This document shows positions 27,525 through 35,294 of a stretch of 35,294 nucleotides of DNA, in pieces. The first letter of the stretch is position 1. Each line of letters opens with the position of its first letter. The stretch is from a virus, in IMG/VR virus record IMGVR_UViG_3300044846_000194, positions 1 through 35,294 of that record; one strand, 5' to 3'. The position numbers and the translations under genes were made by a program. A model generated the notes under the pieces. It saw nothing but the letters and a program-made list of their open reading frames with translations. It made no database searches and was not told the origin of the DNA.

Positions 27525-27566
27525 GCTTTCGTGTTTTTTTATATATAGCTTTTATGCTATTTTTTA

Positions 27567-27818
27567 TCAAGTAAGTGTCAGCCCTAATTCACCAGCAGCC
27601 CAACTCCATGTGTAGGTGTTGCCTGTCCTGGATGTGTAGTCAGATCCTGACATGATCAGATTGCCCTGGGCAACCTTCACATCTGCTGATGTCCTTAATT
27701 CATAGTAGTAAACTGATTCAGTGTCCAGGTCATCATCTATGCATTTCAAAAACAGCTTTGTGGCTGTTGCAGCTGCACCATTGATCCAGGTGCTGACTGC
27801 ACTGATTGTCTTTGTCAT
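27567..27818 (-). CDS. Small fibre-region protein (83 aa)
   Basis: 83 aa, beta-rich, no membrane segment (MTKTISAVSTWINGAAATAT, then SVYYYELRTSADVKVAQGNL, then YTWSWAAGELGLTLT). Likely a small virion-surface or fibre-accessory protein by location between the fibre and lysis genes. Not recognised as a named family. Confidence 0.5.
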   Translation of the reverse strand: MTKTISAVSTWINGAAATATKLFLKCIDDDLDTESVYYYELRTSADVKVAQGNLIMSGSDYTSRTGNTYTWSWAAGELGLTLT

Positions 27819-27862
27819 TCCGTCTTATTTGTGGTGTGCATCATCACACACCTGGTGAAAGT

Positions 27863-28198
27863 TTATTCTGTCACTGGCTGTTCTGCCCAGGGTAGTGGTA
27901 GATTCACTATTGGTGGATTCTTAATGTATGCAATTTTTGCAGCCACATTTGCTTTCTCAGCATCCACATCCAGCCCTGCCTCTATCCAGCTGATCACTTG
28001 ATCCTCTGTCAGATCAGGATAGGCTGTGAAGTCTATTTCTGATGGTGTAGCACATGCCATTGCACCGTATGTGTCAGCATAGATGTCACCATCTGTGCCT
28101 GCCAGCCTCCAGTGAATTGTTTTCACTACATCTAAAAGTTCACCATCCTGTGGTGCTGTGTCCATTGCACTGATGATCCAGTTGTATTGTATTGCCAT
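27863..28198 (-). CDS. Tail-fibre-associated protein (DUF7936-like)
   Basis: 111 aa, acidic. The pattern WIISAMDTAPQDGELLDVVK, then IHWRLAGTDGDIYADTYGAM, then DLTEDQVISWIEAGLDVDAE and KNPPIVNLPLPW resembles a small family found beside tail fibres in many phages (I believe DUF7936). Its exact role is unknown. It follows the fibre gene by 3 bp. Confidence 0.65.
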   Translation of the reverse strand: MAIQYNWIISAMDTAPQDGELLDVVKTIHWRLAGTDGDIYADTYGAMACATPSEIDFTAYPDLTEDQVISWIEAGLDVDAEKANVAAKIAYIKNPPIVNLPLPWAEQPVTE

Positions 28199-28201
28199 TT
28201 T

Positions 28202-31200
28202 TTAAGGTGTTGAACTGTTTAAGTTTATATAATATATTGTTCCGTCTACGCTTACAGGTAAATAACGTGTCACGTTAAATGCTGCTCCACTTACACTTGC
28301 TCCTATCTTGATTGCTGCTCTACCCCAACCAGTGTCAGGCTCACCTGTTTTGATTGATCCTATGTTCATTTCCATATTACCATTTGCCTTTAAAGTCATA
28401 TTTCCAGCACCTCCACTACCTCCTACTGCCAAAACAAAATCTTTAGTTGTGTTACCGCCTTCTGTAGCATAAAATGCAAAACTTGAATTTGAGTTTTCAA
28501 TTAATCCAGATGCTAAACTATTTGTAGAAAAGCCTTTTATTGCAATAGCCCCCCCACTTGTTATCCTCATTCTCTCAGATCCTGATGTATTCCATGCTAT
28601 ATAGTTATATGCAGCAGTTACAATTGGGGATGAATTCCAACTTTCAATGTATCCAATACCTGACTCATAAGACATTGTCAGACCGCCAACCTGAGTTGCT
28701 AGCACTGTTCTGCCTATAGCTTTAATTGATCCATTTACTTCAAATCTTTCACCTGGTGTAGTAGTATTTATCCCAACATTACCACCAGGTAAGATGGTCA
28801 TTCTTTTACTAAACGTAGTGCCATCATTTGTATAGAATACAAGTTCACCCTGATTGCCGACTTTGTTTTCTGTGCCAATCAATCCAACAGCTGCTGATGT
28901 ATTTCTGAATGATATTGCACCGCCACCATAAACATCTCCAGCATTGTATGTGCTACCTACTAATTCAATAATAGGTTGTATTGATGCTTGCAATGTGATT
29001 ACTCTAGCACCGCCATAGCCTGCTATGTTTGCTGATGTTGTATTGATAGCCACATTGCCACCATCAATTGTAAAAACTCCACCGCTACCACCTAATTGAT
29101 TTAATCTTACTTTAAATCCTGTATGATTATCAATATTCAAACCATTTGCCTCCAATCCACTTGCCCCATTGCCTCTTAATATTCTACCTGCAACAAAACC
29201 AGCACCATTTCCAAAGTCTTGGTAATATTGAGCAATTCCACTTATCCCTGAACTATTATAAGCATTGAATGATGAACTTGTTGCAGCATTTCCATAAGCT
29301 GTCACAGTGCTGCTAAAACTTGCAGATGTACCATTCAATGCACCAGTCAATGTGCCACCTGCTAGTGGTAAGTAAACACCTGAAACAGATGCTGATGTCA
29401 AATAAGTATTTGAATCAACAGATCCATTTGCTTTTAAAAACTGACTAGATGTGCCACCTGATTTTACAAATGAATTTGCAGTCACTGATGAACTAAAAGA
29501 TGCAGCAGCATTTGATGCAATTCTTAAAACCTCAGCACCACCTGCATATATTGAAACAAATCTACCTGATGGTGCAAATAAATATAAATCTGTTGCAGTA
29601 GCATAAACACCATCACTTTGTAATTCAGTGTAGTCACTTGCCCCTGATGTAATCTTTCTTATGTTACCAGTAAAGGTTGCAGTAGTACCATTCAATGCAC
29701 CTGTAAGTGTCCCACCTGCCAATGGTAAGTAAACACCTGCCACAGATGGGATGTCATCAGTGAATGCTATTGTGCCACTCTTTGCAGGGAATGAAACACT
29801 ATATTCACTGCCAGCTGCTAATCCAGCAGGCCTTAAATTTATGATCCTGCTGCCACCGCTTTGCTTATCCCATGCTCTTATAAATGATGTACCAAAGTAG
29901 GTTTTCTCACCACCTGTCTCAACATTCAAATAGTCTGTTGTGCCACCTGAAATTTGGATGCCACTATTTGATACAACAATGCCACTGCTAAATGTCTTTG
30001 TCGCTGTGATGGTTTGTGCAGTGTCTAGTGTTACATATCCACTCAATGATGGGATTGCCTGTGTAGACATCACACCATTTGCATCTGCAACCACCATCCT
30101 AGATCCTGTGCCACCTAGATCAGCCACTGTCACAATACCTGCATGGCTGACAGAAAATTTCTTTTGATTTGAATTTGTAAAAATTGCCAACAAATCACCG
30201 CTGGTCTGATTGTATGACTGTGTAAATGTGAAACCGTTTGTAGTTGAATTTGCATTCAATCTGAATCCGCTAGCTGCAACAGTTGAAATGTTTGGTGTAG
30301 TACCAGTGATGGTCACACTGCCTGTTGTGGGTGATAGCCTGATATTTGATGCTGACAGTTGAAGCTGATCCTGCCCAGCTGCCCCAAATCCATCCAATAT
30401 GATCTGACCAGTCTGCACATTTCCTGTGCTACCCAATGCCCTTAAAATTAATGCCCTGCTATTGCCATTGTTTGCACCATCATCCCACATTGTCAAATCA
30501 TTGCTGATCCTGACAGTGCCATTGACATCTAATTTGTAACCTGCATCTGATGCACTTGCAGGGCTTGCACCTATGTAGGTGTTTCCTGTACTTGCAAAAG
30601 TTTTGATCTGTCCAAGTAAGTTTGACAAACCAGCAGCTGTCACAGATCCTACAGTGATGCTGTTGGCCGTTGTGTTGCCTCTGCCTGTAACACTGTCAAG
30701 TGTGTCAGTCTCAGTATAACTCGTTAAATAGTTTGGTGTCCAGTTTTCCCACTTTGATGTGGTGCTGTTGTATCTTAACAGCTGATTGTTTGCTATTGAT
30801 GAAATTGCCACATCAGTCAATGCAGCTAGTGTAGTGATCACTGTTGCTGTAGATACAAGTGTCACCCTGCCTTTTGCATCAACTGTAATCACTGGGATGG
30901 ATGTTGATGATCCATATGATCCAGCAGTCACACCACTGTTTGCTAAAGTCACAGCAATTGATGTAGTGCCTGATCCTGTTGCATCACCACTCAAAGTGAT
31001 GGCTTGATTCCCTACCAAATAATTTGGTGTCCAGTTCACCCAGTTTGATCCGTTGTATTGCAACAACTGGCCATTGCTTGCACTGGTGATGATCACATCA
31101 CCCAATTGTGTCAATGTGTAGTCACCCTCAGCAGGATTGACTGTGCCAAATCTGCCATTGAAAGAAACCACCCCAGCACCTGTCAAAGTCTTTAGGTCAC

Positions 31201-31309
31201 TGATGGTGGTCTTATATAAATATCCAGTGCTGGGATCACCCACAGCCATCAGGTCACTGAGACTAAGGGATGCCCTGGATTCTAATTCTGATATTTTCTT
31301 ATTTGCCAT
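28202..31309 (-). CDS. Long tail fibre / receptor-binding protein
   Basis: 1035 aa, the largest protein here, rich in Gly, Ser, Thr, Asn and Ala. The N-terminal 60 residues (MANKKISELESRASLSLSDL) form a typical virion-attachment start. Repeated modules follow: SGVYLPLAGGTLTGALNGT occurs twice (near 525 and 650), NLGVNTTTPGERFEVNGSI-type and GSGGxxT beta-helix repeats. The C-terminal 120 residues (GGNTTKDFVLAVGG, GWGRAAIKIGASVSG) are the likely receptor-binding tip. No intramolecular chaperone motif was noted. The start has CTATTTA 5 nt upstream. Confidence 0.8.
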   Translation of the reverse strand: MANKKISELESRASLSLSDLMAVGDPSTGYLYKTTISDLKTLTGAGVVSFNGRFGTVNPAEGDYTLTQLGDVIITSASNGQLLQYNGSNWVNWTPNYLVGNQAITLSGDATGSGTTSIAVTLANSGVTAGSYGSSTSIPVITVDAKGRVTLVSTATVITTLAALTDVAISSIANNQLLRYNSTTSKWENWTPNYLTSYTETDTLDSVTGRGNTTANSITVGSVTAAGLSNLLGQIKTFASTGNTYIGASPASASDAGYKLDVNGTVRISNDLTMWDDGANNGNSRALILRALGSTGNVQTGQIILDGFGAAGQDQLQLSASNIRLSPTTGSVTITGTTPNISTVAASGFRLNANSTTNGFTFTQSYNQTSGDLLAIFTNSNQKKFSVSHAGIVTVADLGGTGSRMVVADANGVMSTQAIPSLSGYVTLDTAQTITATKTFSSGIVVSNSGIQISGGTTDYLNVETGGEKTYFGTSFIRAWDKQSGGSRIINLRPAGLAAGSEYSVSFPAKSGTIAFTDDIPSVAGVYLPLAGGTLTGALNGTTATFTGNIRKITSGASDYTELQSDGVYATATDLYLFAPSGRFVSIYAGGAEVLRIASNAAASFSSSVTANSFVKSGGTSSQFLKANGSVDSNTYLTSASVSGVYLPLAGGTLTGALNGTSASFSSTVTAYGNAATSSSFNAYNSSGISGIAQYYQDFGNGAGFVAGRILRGNGASGLEANGLNIDNHTGFKVRLNQLGGSGGVFTIDGGNVAINTTSANIAGYGGARVITLQASIQPIIELVGSTYNAGDVYGGGAISFRNTSAAVGLIGTENKVGNQGELVFYTNDGTTFSKRMTILPGGNVGINTTTPGERFEVNGSIKAIGRTVLATQVGGLTMSYESGIGYIESWNSSPIVTAAYNYIAWNTSGSERMRITSGGAIAIKGFSTNSLASGLIENSNSSFAFYATEGGNTTKDFVLAVGGSGGAGNMTLKANGNMEMNIGSIKTGEPDTGWGRAAIKIGASVSGAAFNVTRYLPVSVDGTIYYINLNSSTP

Positions 31310-31323
31310 ACTGATAAATAGCT

Positions 31324-31785
31324 TTAGCTAGGATATTGGTAGTTTGTTGGTACTTGACATCTGTCAGCTGTGAATGGTAGCTGTAAGCTGATGTCAGCCT
31401 TAACAGCCACTAGATTGTCAGGTGTGTCCTCAGTGATAAATGTCAGCTGCACATTGTCCTGCATTTCAAACTCAAATTCCTCATACAACATCTGTGCAAT
31501 GATGTCCTGTGCCACACTGAGCATGTCACTCACTGCCTCTGTTTCATTGATTTTCTCAGGCAGCATTCTGTCAAAGAAATACAAACTGAAATTCAGGGAA
31601 AGTGTCCTGGTAGTGATGCTGGCATTGGTTGAATCAAAGTACATGGCAGGATATACATTGTCTGCACTCTCACCCAAAAACTCATCAAAGTCACCGTAGT
31701 AAACAGTATTAATTTGCTCGTGTGCCTCTGCTATTGCTTTGATTTGTTGCACCACTTGATTTAGTGTCAATGTTCTTGCTGCCAT
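31324..31785 (-). CDS. Tail terminator/neck-like protein (153 aa)
   Basis: 153 aa, acidic, alpha/beta (LNQVVQQIKAIAEAHEQINT, then TLSLNFSLYFFDRMLPEKIN, then VQLTFITEDTPDNLVAVKAD). The length, the alternating strand pattern and the place after a head-tail connector gene resemble tail terminator (gpU-like) proteins. Not certain. Confidence 0.5.
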   Translation of the reverse strand: MAARTLTLNQVVQQIKAIAEAHEQINTVYYGDFDEFLGESADNVYPAMYFDSTNASITTRTLSLNFSLYFFDRMLPEKINETEAVSDMLSVAQDIIAQMLYEEFEFEMQDNVQLTFITEDTPDNLVAVKADISLQLPFTADRCQVPTNYQYPS

Positions 31786-31844
31786 TTTTAAATTTTTTCT
31801 CCAGGTAGATTTTCAATTTCTCCTGATTCTTTTTTGAATATGTT

Positions 31845-32438
31845 TTATTCGCCATCACAGCATTGGTTTGTGTCTTTTAGCCAGTTGTCTAAGTTCTTTG
31901 GATCTTTACAGCAGTAGTCATCACCCAACCAAATAGTAGTTGTGTATGAATCTCTCTCAGGTTTGATGATGTCCACACCTATTCCTGGGCTGTTGTATAA
32001 AGGAAATTTCACAGTAGTTGCCACCTGTTTCAAATATTTCACCAGTCTTTGGCCGTAAAATTCAGCCCTGGATCTGTACCTGTTGGCCACATCAATCATG
32101 TCCTGTGCAGATGGCAAATCAGTATTGTCACTGCTTTTTCTCACCACACCTTTGTTGTAAAACTGATATGACAGTCCCATTGGCAGTTCACTCATCACAT
32201 AGTACACCAGGCAGTTTGTGATGTAGGTGTCCAGCAGATCTGATTCATCAGCTGTCAGGTTTCCTGCATCAATGCCATCCTGCAATCTGTTGTAAAGGCC
32301 AGTGCCTAGTGCTGGCAATATGTACATGTCCTGTGCTGTCAGGATCTCAGGCAGGATCAGTTTCTCATCCACATTTGCATGCAGGCCTGTCCTTTCTTTT
32401 ATAGTTTTAACCGAAATAAAAAGTGTATTTCTGCTCAT
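31845..32438 (-). CDS. DUF6712-like head-tail connector protein
   Basis: 197 aa, helical: TLFISVKTIKERTGLHANVD, EKLILPEILTAQDMYILPAL, then GTGLYNRLQDGIDAGNLTAD. This resembles the DUF6712 family next to portal genes in Bacteroidota phages and, loosely, HK97 gp6-like connectors. Cysteines cluster near the C-terminus (DDYCCKDPKNLDNWLKDTNQ followed by CC). It starts 2 bp past the portal stop. Confidence 0.65.
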   Translation of the reverse strand: MSRNTLFISVKTIKERTGLHANVDEKLILPEILTAQDMYILPALGTGLYNRLQDGIDAGNLTADESDLLDTYITNCLVYYVMSELPMGLSYQFYNKGVVRKSSDNTDLPSAQDMIDVANRYRSRAEFYGQRLVKYLKQVATTVKFPLYNSPGIGVDIIKPERDSYTTTIWLGDDYCCKDPKNLDNWLKDTNQCCDGE

Positions 32439-32439
32439 C

Positions 32440-34482
32440 TTATTTATCTTTTTTTATTACAACATTACTCACCCATGTGTGTCTACAGCTAGGGCTATGC
32501 TCACCATTTGGCATTGTCCACCAGCCACCTCTCCGATCAAACACACTGTAGCCCAGTCTCTCACTAAGCTGTTGGATGTCTGATCTGCTGTACAGCTTAT
32601 TCATAGCCATTAACTTTTTACAGAATGACCTGGATGTGGCTGAATTGGCTTTTGCACCCTCTGCTGCTAGTTTCCTATAGTCCCAGTCATATTTGTACAT
32701 CAATTTGAAACTGGTAGTCTGTGCAGGCTCACCAGGTGTCAGTTTACTCAGTGGCTCTTTTGCCTCCCTTTCAATTGTACCACCTACCACCTTTGCTCTA
32801 AGTATGCCATTCTCCACTAGTTTTTTCATCACCTCATTGATGATTATTAGATCAGTCTTTGTGACCTTAGCAATCACCTCAGGTGTGATCCTCTTATCTT
32901 TAGTAACTAGATCAATCACATTTTTTTCAATCTCACTAAGGATCACATCCTTAAATTCCATCATCATGATCTCATCATCACCCAACAGTTCAACAGACTT
33001 AAATCCTACATTCTTTTTTTTTAAAATAGCATAGTTGTCTGCATCCTCACCGAACTGAGCAAACACACTAAGCACCTCATCCTCACTGAACATCTGTTTG
33101 CTGAATGCTGCACTTTCCTCATCAGATCCTAGCCAGGTGTTGATCTCATCATCTGATAAAGCATACCCACCTTTCAGCATTGCTGTGGCCTGATCCCTGG
33201 TGATTTTGCCTTTTGTGAACTCTCTGATGATTCTTTGCATGTTCTGCCATTCCCTGCCTTTAAGCCCCTTTAAATGCTCATTAACAGATGCAGCCTGCTG
33301 CTGTTCTACTGGATCAGTAGGCATGCCGTATTTAGTAGGATCAATTCCCATCTTTTCCAAAATCCACTCTTTAGGTGCTACCTGGGCAATGATGTTTTCA
33401 CTGAACTCAAAACCTATTGGCTCAACTGGTTGGATGTACATGTCCTGTGTTGCACCCTTTAACCTGGCCAACATGTTGAACACACTTTCCAAAAATTGCT
33501 GTTTGTCATTGCAGTATGTAGATTTGAAAATCTCATATCCATCCCTCATCTCAGTTCTAGTTCCCATCTTTCCAGGCTCACTAATACCAAACAATGATGG
33601 TGTAGTGATCTGATGACCTGCAAAGATGTTTTGCTGGATCATAGAATCTACCCTGCTAAAATCCTCTTTTGTCAGATCTGATGTGCCTAGATCCTCAACA
33701 ATAGCCTTTCTGTCTGCACCAGTAACAAAGTTTAAAATGAACTTTTTACCATCAGCCCCAGTGAAACGCTTTTCAAAACGCTTTTCAATGTTTCCTTTTT
33801 CCTCATTGCTAGGCTCACCATTTGGTAGTGTGATAAGTTTACTGGCAGAAAACCCTGTCTGAGCATTGCCCAAAACATGCTTTGAAACCTCAATATCACT
33901 CAGGATGTAATTCAATGCACCCATGTAGCCAGGCAGTGAATAGGTGTCCATCCCTGGTCTGTATTCTTTAATGTACAGGATCTGTTTGCCCTGTCTTACC
34001 TGTGTATTGAATGCAGCTATTTCAATTGGCTTTTCTCTGCTGTCTTTCCAGTCTTGTTTGTACCAAAATGATGTATTGTCTTTGTTTGATCTGATCTTTG
34101 TATAATCAATGTGATTGACAGTTGTAAGCATGCCACCCACCTCACTCCAAATCACCTCCAGGTAAGCACCACCAAACACCTCAATGTCAATAGACACCTT
34201 TCTAGTCAAATCATTCAGATTCTCATAGTCATTGGCCTTTTTGATGAACATCTCAGCAGCAGGATCAGCCTCTTTGGTAGCCCAGCCATTGCCAGTGATG
34301 TAGTTTACTTTGCCTCTTACAATAGCATTGTGCTTTGCACTCTTATTGTACATTTCTAAAAGGTAGCTGGGATAGTCATTGTTGTTTCCAAATTCAATGT
34401 AGCCAGCACCTCTTTTTTCCATAAACTCAGGCTGCTTTGCCTCAGCAAAGGTCAGCATGAACATGTTATCTGTTAGTTTCAT
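32440..34482 (-). CDS. Portal protein with C-terminal extension
   Basis: 680 aa, longer than the usual 400-550 aa portal. The first 400 residues carry a portal pattern: NDYPSYLLEMYNKSAKHNAI, then GKVNYITGNGWATKE, SIDIEVFGGAYLEVIW, RQGKQILYIKEYRPGM and ITTPSLFGISEPGKMGTRTE. The extra 230 residues include two HTH-like stretches (DKRITPEVIAKVTKTDLII) and a terminal domain (RSFCKKLMAMNKLYSRSDIQ, then FDRRGGWWTM and PSCRHTWVSNVVIKK). Its CRHxW end resembles the C-terminus of MuF-type minor head proteins. This suggests fusion of a portal with a head-protein domain. The upstream neighbour overlaps it by 4 bp. Confidence 0.82.
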   Translation of the reverse strand: MKLTDNMFMLTFAEAKQPEFMEKRGAGYIEFGNNNDYPSYLLEMYNKSAKHNAIVRGKVNYITGNGWATKEADPAAEMFIKKANDYENLNDLTRKVSIDIEVFGGAYLEVIWSEVGGMLTTVNHIDYTKIRSNKDNTSFWYKQDWKDSREKPIEIAAFNTQVRQGKQILYIKEYRPGMDTYSLPGYMGALNYILSDIEVSKHVLGNAQTGFSASKLITLPNGEPSNEEKGNIEKRFEKRFTGADGKKFILNFVTGADRKAIVEDLGTSDLTKEDFSRVDSMIQQNIFAGHQITTPSLFGISEPGKMGTRTEMRDGYEIFKSTYCNDKQQFLESVFNMLARLKGATQDMYIQPVEPIGFEFSENIIAQVAPKEWILEKMGIDPTKYGMPTDPVEQQQAASVNEHLKGLKGREWQNMQRIIREFTKGKITRDQATAMLKGGYALSDDEINTWLGSDEESAAFSKQMFSEDEVLSVFAQFGEDADNYAILKKKNVGFKSVELLGDDEIMMMEFKDVILSEIEKNVIDLVTKDKRITPEVIAKVTKTDLIIINEVMKKLVENGILRAKVVGGTIEREAKEPLSKLTPGEPAQTTSFKLMYKYDWDYRKLAAEGAKANSATSRSFCKKLMAMNKLYSRSDIQQLSERLGYSVFDRRGGWWTMPNGEHSPSCRHTWVSNVVIKKDK

Positions 34483-34859
34483 TCTCTTACTTTAAATGTA
34501 TTATCTGTGTCATATTCGGTGAATGCAAAATTGCTATTGTCATCCAGCCTCAAAATGCCAGTCTCCAAAAGACTAGTGGCCTGGGCAGGATTTGTATTGT
34601 TTGTGCTAGTTTGCTCATAGATGTAGTATGTCCATTCACCTGCCAGCTTATTGTGGATCTCATGCTGGGCATCAATACTGAATTTGTTGTATCTGTCTTT
34701 GTGTGTAGATATGTCAGTATTGTTCAACTTCACAAACTTCACCACCTCATTGCTAGTTCTATTGATAAAATAGAATAAGTAATTTGGTGCAGCTAGTGTC
34801 TGCTTTTCTTTCAAAGTCAGGATCACACTACTGGTTTGGCCTTTTGTCAGGTATATCAT
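34479..34859 (-). CDS. Small structural protein (126 aa)
   Basis: 126 aa, beta-rich, Thr/Asn-rich (QTSSVILTLKEKQTLAAPNY, then FYFINRTSNEVVKFVKLNNT, then WTYYIYEQTS). It is the first gene after the terminator that follows the tail-tube-like gene and overlaps the portal gene by 4 bp. Such proteins are common before portals in Bacteroidota phages; function unknown, probably a head or vertex component. Its start is preceded by CTATTTA at 5 nt and by a candidate late promoter. Confidence 0.6.
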   Translation of the reverse strand: MIYLTKGQTSSVILTLKEKQTLAAPNYLFYFINRTSNEVVKFVKLNNTDISTHKDRYNKFSIDAQHEIHNKLAGEWTYYIYEQTSTNNTNPAQATSLLETGILRLDDNSNFAFTEYDTDNTFKVRE

Positions 34860-34864
34860 ATTGT

Positions 34865-34894
34865 TAAATAGCTTTTGCCGTATGTTTTACCACA
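34865..34894 (-). promoter_or_regulatory. Candidate phage late promoter before the 126-aa gene
   Basis: Minus strand TGTGGTAA (34894-34887), 14 bases, GCTATTTA (34872-34865), then 5 bases and the ATG. The same boxes, 15 bases apart, occur at 1965-1935. If the GCTATTTA box is a -10 element the transcript would begin at or next to the ATG, i.e. leaderless. Confidence 0.35.
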
Positions 34895-34925
34895 AAAAAA
34901 AGCCAGCCCCTGAATAGAGACTGGC
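34894..34925 (-). terminator. Terminator after the tail-tube-like gene
   Basis: Minus strand GCCAG (34925-34921), 14-base loop, CTGGC (34906-34902), then eight T (34901-34894). It lies 31 bp past the tail-tube-like stop codon and would raise capsid and tube mRNA over the portal. Confidence 0.7.
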
Positions 34926-34955
34926 CGACTACCTACTATTGAAAACCACGAAAGC

Positions 34956-35294
34956 CTATGCTGTCAATCCAGCAATGATTCCGCTAGTCACCTCAGGTGC
35001 TAGTTCTTTCTCACCACCGCTGAATGTCAATGTGTAGCCATTACGGTCTGCCTGTGCAGTACCTGTTGCAGATGATCCAGCAGAAAGGTCTAGGCCATTT
35101 TGTTTGCCTATTAACCAGTATTTGCCGTTTGCATCTTCAACTACAGCCATCAAATTGTTTTTAGCCAATAACAAGATTTCGTTTCTTGTATTTGCTTGCA
35201 TCTTGTTTAGAACAATTGCTAATTCCTGAGCATAAAACACAGTGCCGTTTTGTACGTTTGCGTTTACGTTTTCAGTTAATGAACTGCTATTCTT
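34956..35294 (-). CDS. Tail-tube-like structural protein, C-terminal part (continues from 256-1)
   Basis: C-terminal part of the 170-aa structural protein whose start is at 256 on the other contig end. It includes the KMQANTRNEILLLAKNN, VVEDANGKYWLIGKQNG and YTLTFSGGEKELAPE blocks and stops at 34956. On its own it seems to start at 35240, but the true ATG is at 256: the frame is open through the overlap. See the entry at 1-256 for function. Confidence 0.75.
   Translation of the reverse strand, partial: KNSSSLTENVNANVQNGTVFYAQELAIVLNKMQANTRNEILLLAKNNLMAVVEDANGKYWLIGKQNGLDLSAGSSATGTAQADRNGYTLTFSGGEKELAPEVTSGIIAGLTA
35213..35294. repeat. Terminal overlap closing the circle (right copy)
   Basis: Matches 1-82 except at 35217. 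Removing one copy gives a 35,212-bp circle. The mismatch falls in a third codon position of Ala (GCA here, GCT in the left copy). Confidence 0.93.

Noticed and set aside
27547-27562. ATAGC/GCTAT hairpin after the 83-aa gene start region
   Set aside because: Five AT-rich base pairs only; likely chance in an AT-rich spacer.
27838-27862. Hairpin GGTGTG/CACACC between two fibre-region genes as a terminator
   Set aside because: No T run follows on the minus strand, and neighbouring genes belong to one unit.
28202-31309. Diversity-generating retroelement target in the tail fibre
   Set aside because: No reverse transcriptase gene or template repeat is present anywhere in the window.
1042-34359. 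Numerous plus-strand open frames opposite the genes
   Set aside because: They mirror minus-strand coding sequence, have unusual composition and no promoters; only the repressor at 21103-21522 is supported on the plus strand.
1-35294. CRISPR arrays, tRNA or rRNA genes, insertion sequences
   Set aside because: No regular 25-40 bp spaced repeats, no complete tRNA fold and no transposase-like protein were seen; the tmRNA-like stretch is only about 15 bases.

Overview
The window is a complete, circularly closed genome of a temperate, siphovirus-like phage of a Bacteroidota host. Its last 82 bases repeat its first 82 with one mismatch, and joining the ends restores a 170-residue structural gene that is otherwise cut in two. 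The true circle is therefore 35,212 bp. The Bacteroidota assignment rests on promoters of the TTTG-N19..21-TAnnTTTG type, starts without Shine-Dalgarno sequences, and proteins of types I associate with Bacteroidota phages: an XkdF-type protease with a conserved insertion, a DUF6712-like connector, ERF with a DDDLPF-tailed SSB-like protein, and a sigma-like regulator. I made no database search; family names come from motif recognition.

All genes but one are on the minus strand. The exception is the XRE-type repressor at 21.1-21.5 kb, next to a tyrosine integrase. In transcription order (descending coordinates from about 21 kb, through the contig ends, and on to 21.6 kb) the layout is: (1) early control: an excisionase/Cro-like HTH protein and a 26-aa membrane peptide, with a palindrome over the early promoter; (2) recombination: two unknowns, ERF annealase, an unknown and the SSB-like protein; (3) a winged-helix protein, then a promoter and a structured leader holding a terminator, then the replication genes (initiator-like protein with phased CATATGT repeats inside the gene, helicase-loader-like protein, VRR-NUC nuclease, sigma-like factor); (4) small membrane and CxxC proteins, a glycosyltransferase, a SAM methyltransferase and an HNH nuclease; (5) amidase, TerS, TerL; (6) tail genes (a chaperone with a probable -1 frameshift, tail completion, distal tail/baseplate proteins, tape measure); (7) head genes (protease, scaffold-like, major capsid, a tail-tube-like protein across the contig ends, portal, connector); (8) a tail fibre and small fibre-region proteins; (9) lysis (TM/coiled-coil holin candidate, spanin-like lipoprotein, second holin candidate, M15 endolysin); (10) accessory genes (phosphoesterase, DUF3310-like, zincin, and a separately promoted operon of a 31-aa membrane peptide and three small proteins); (11) a candidate attP and the integrase.

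The most interesting parts are not ordinary genes: six CATATGT heptamers in two helically phased triplets inside the initiator gene (candidate origin); a 5' leader with three hairpins whose first loop is complementary to the loop of a terminator just before the initiator start codon; a U9 slippery site in the tail chaperone; a candidate attP resembling the 3' end of tmRNA, flanked by 21-bp spaced repeats; and recurrent CTATTTA elements 5 nt before late-gene start codons that may relate to the phage's own sigma-like factor.
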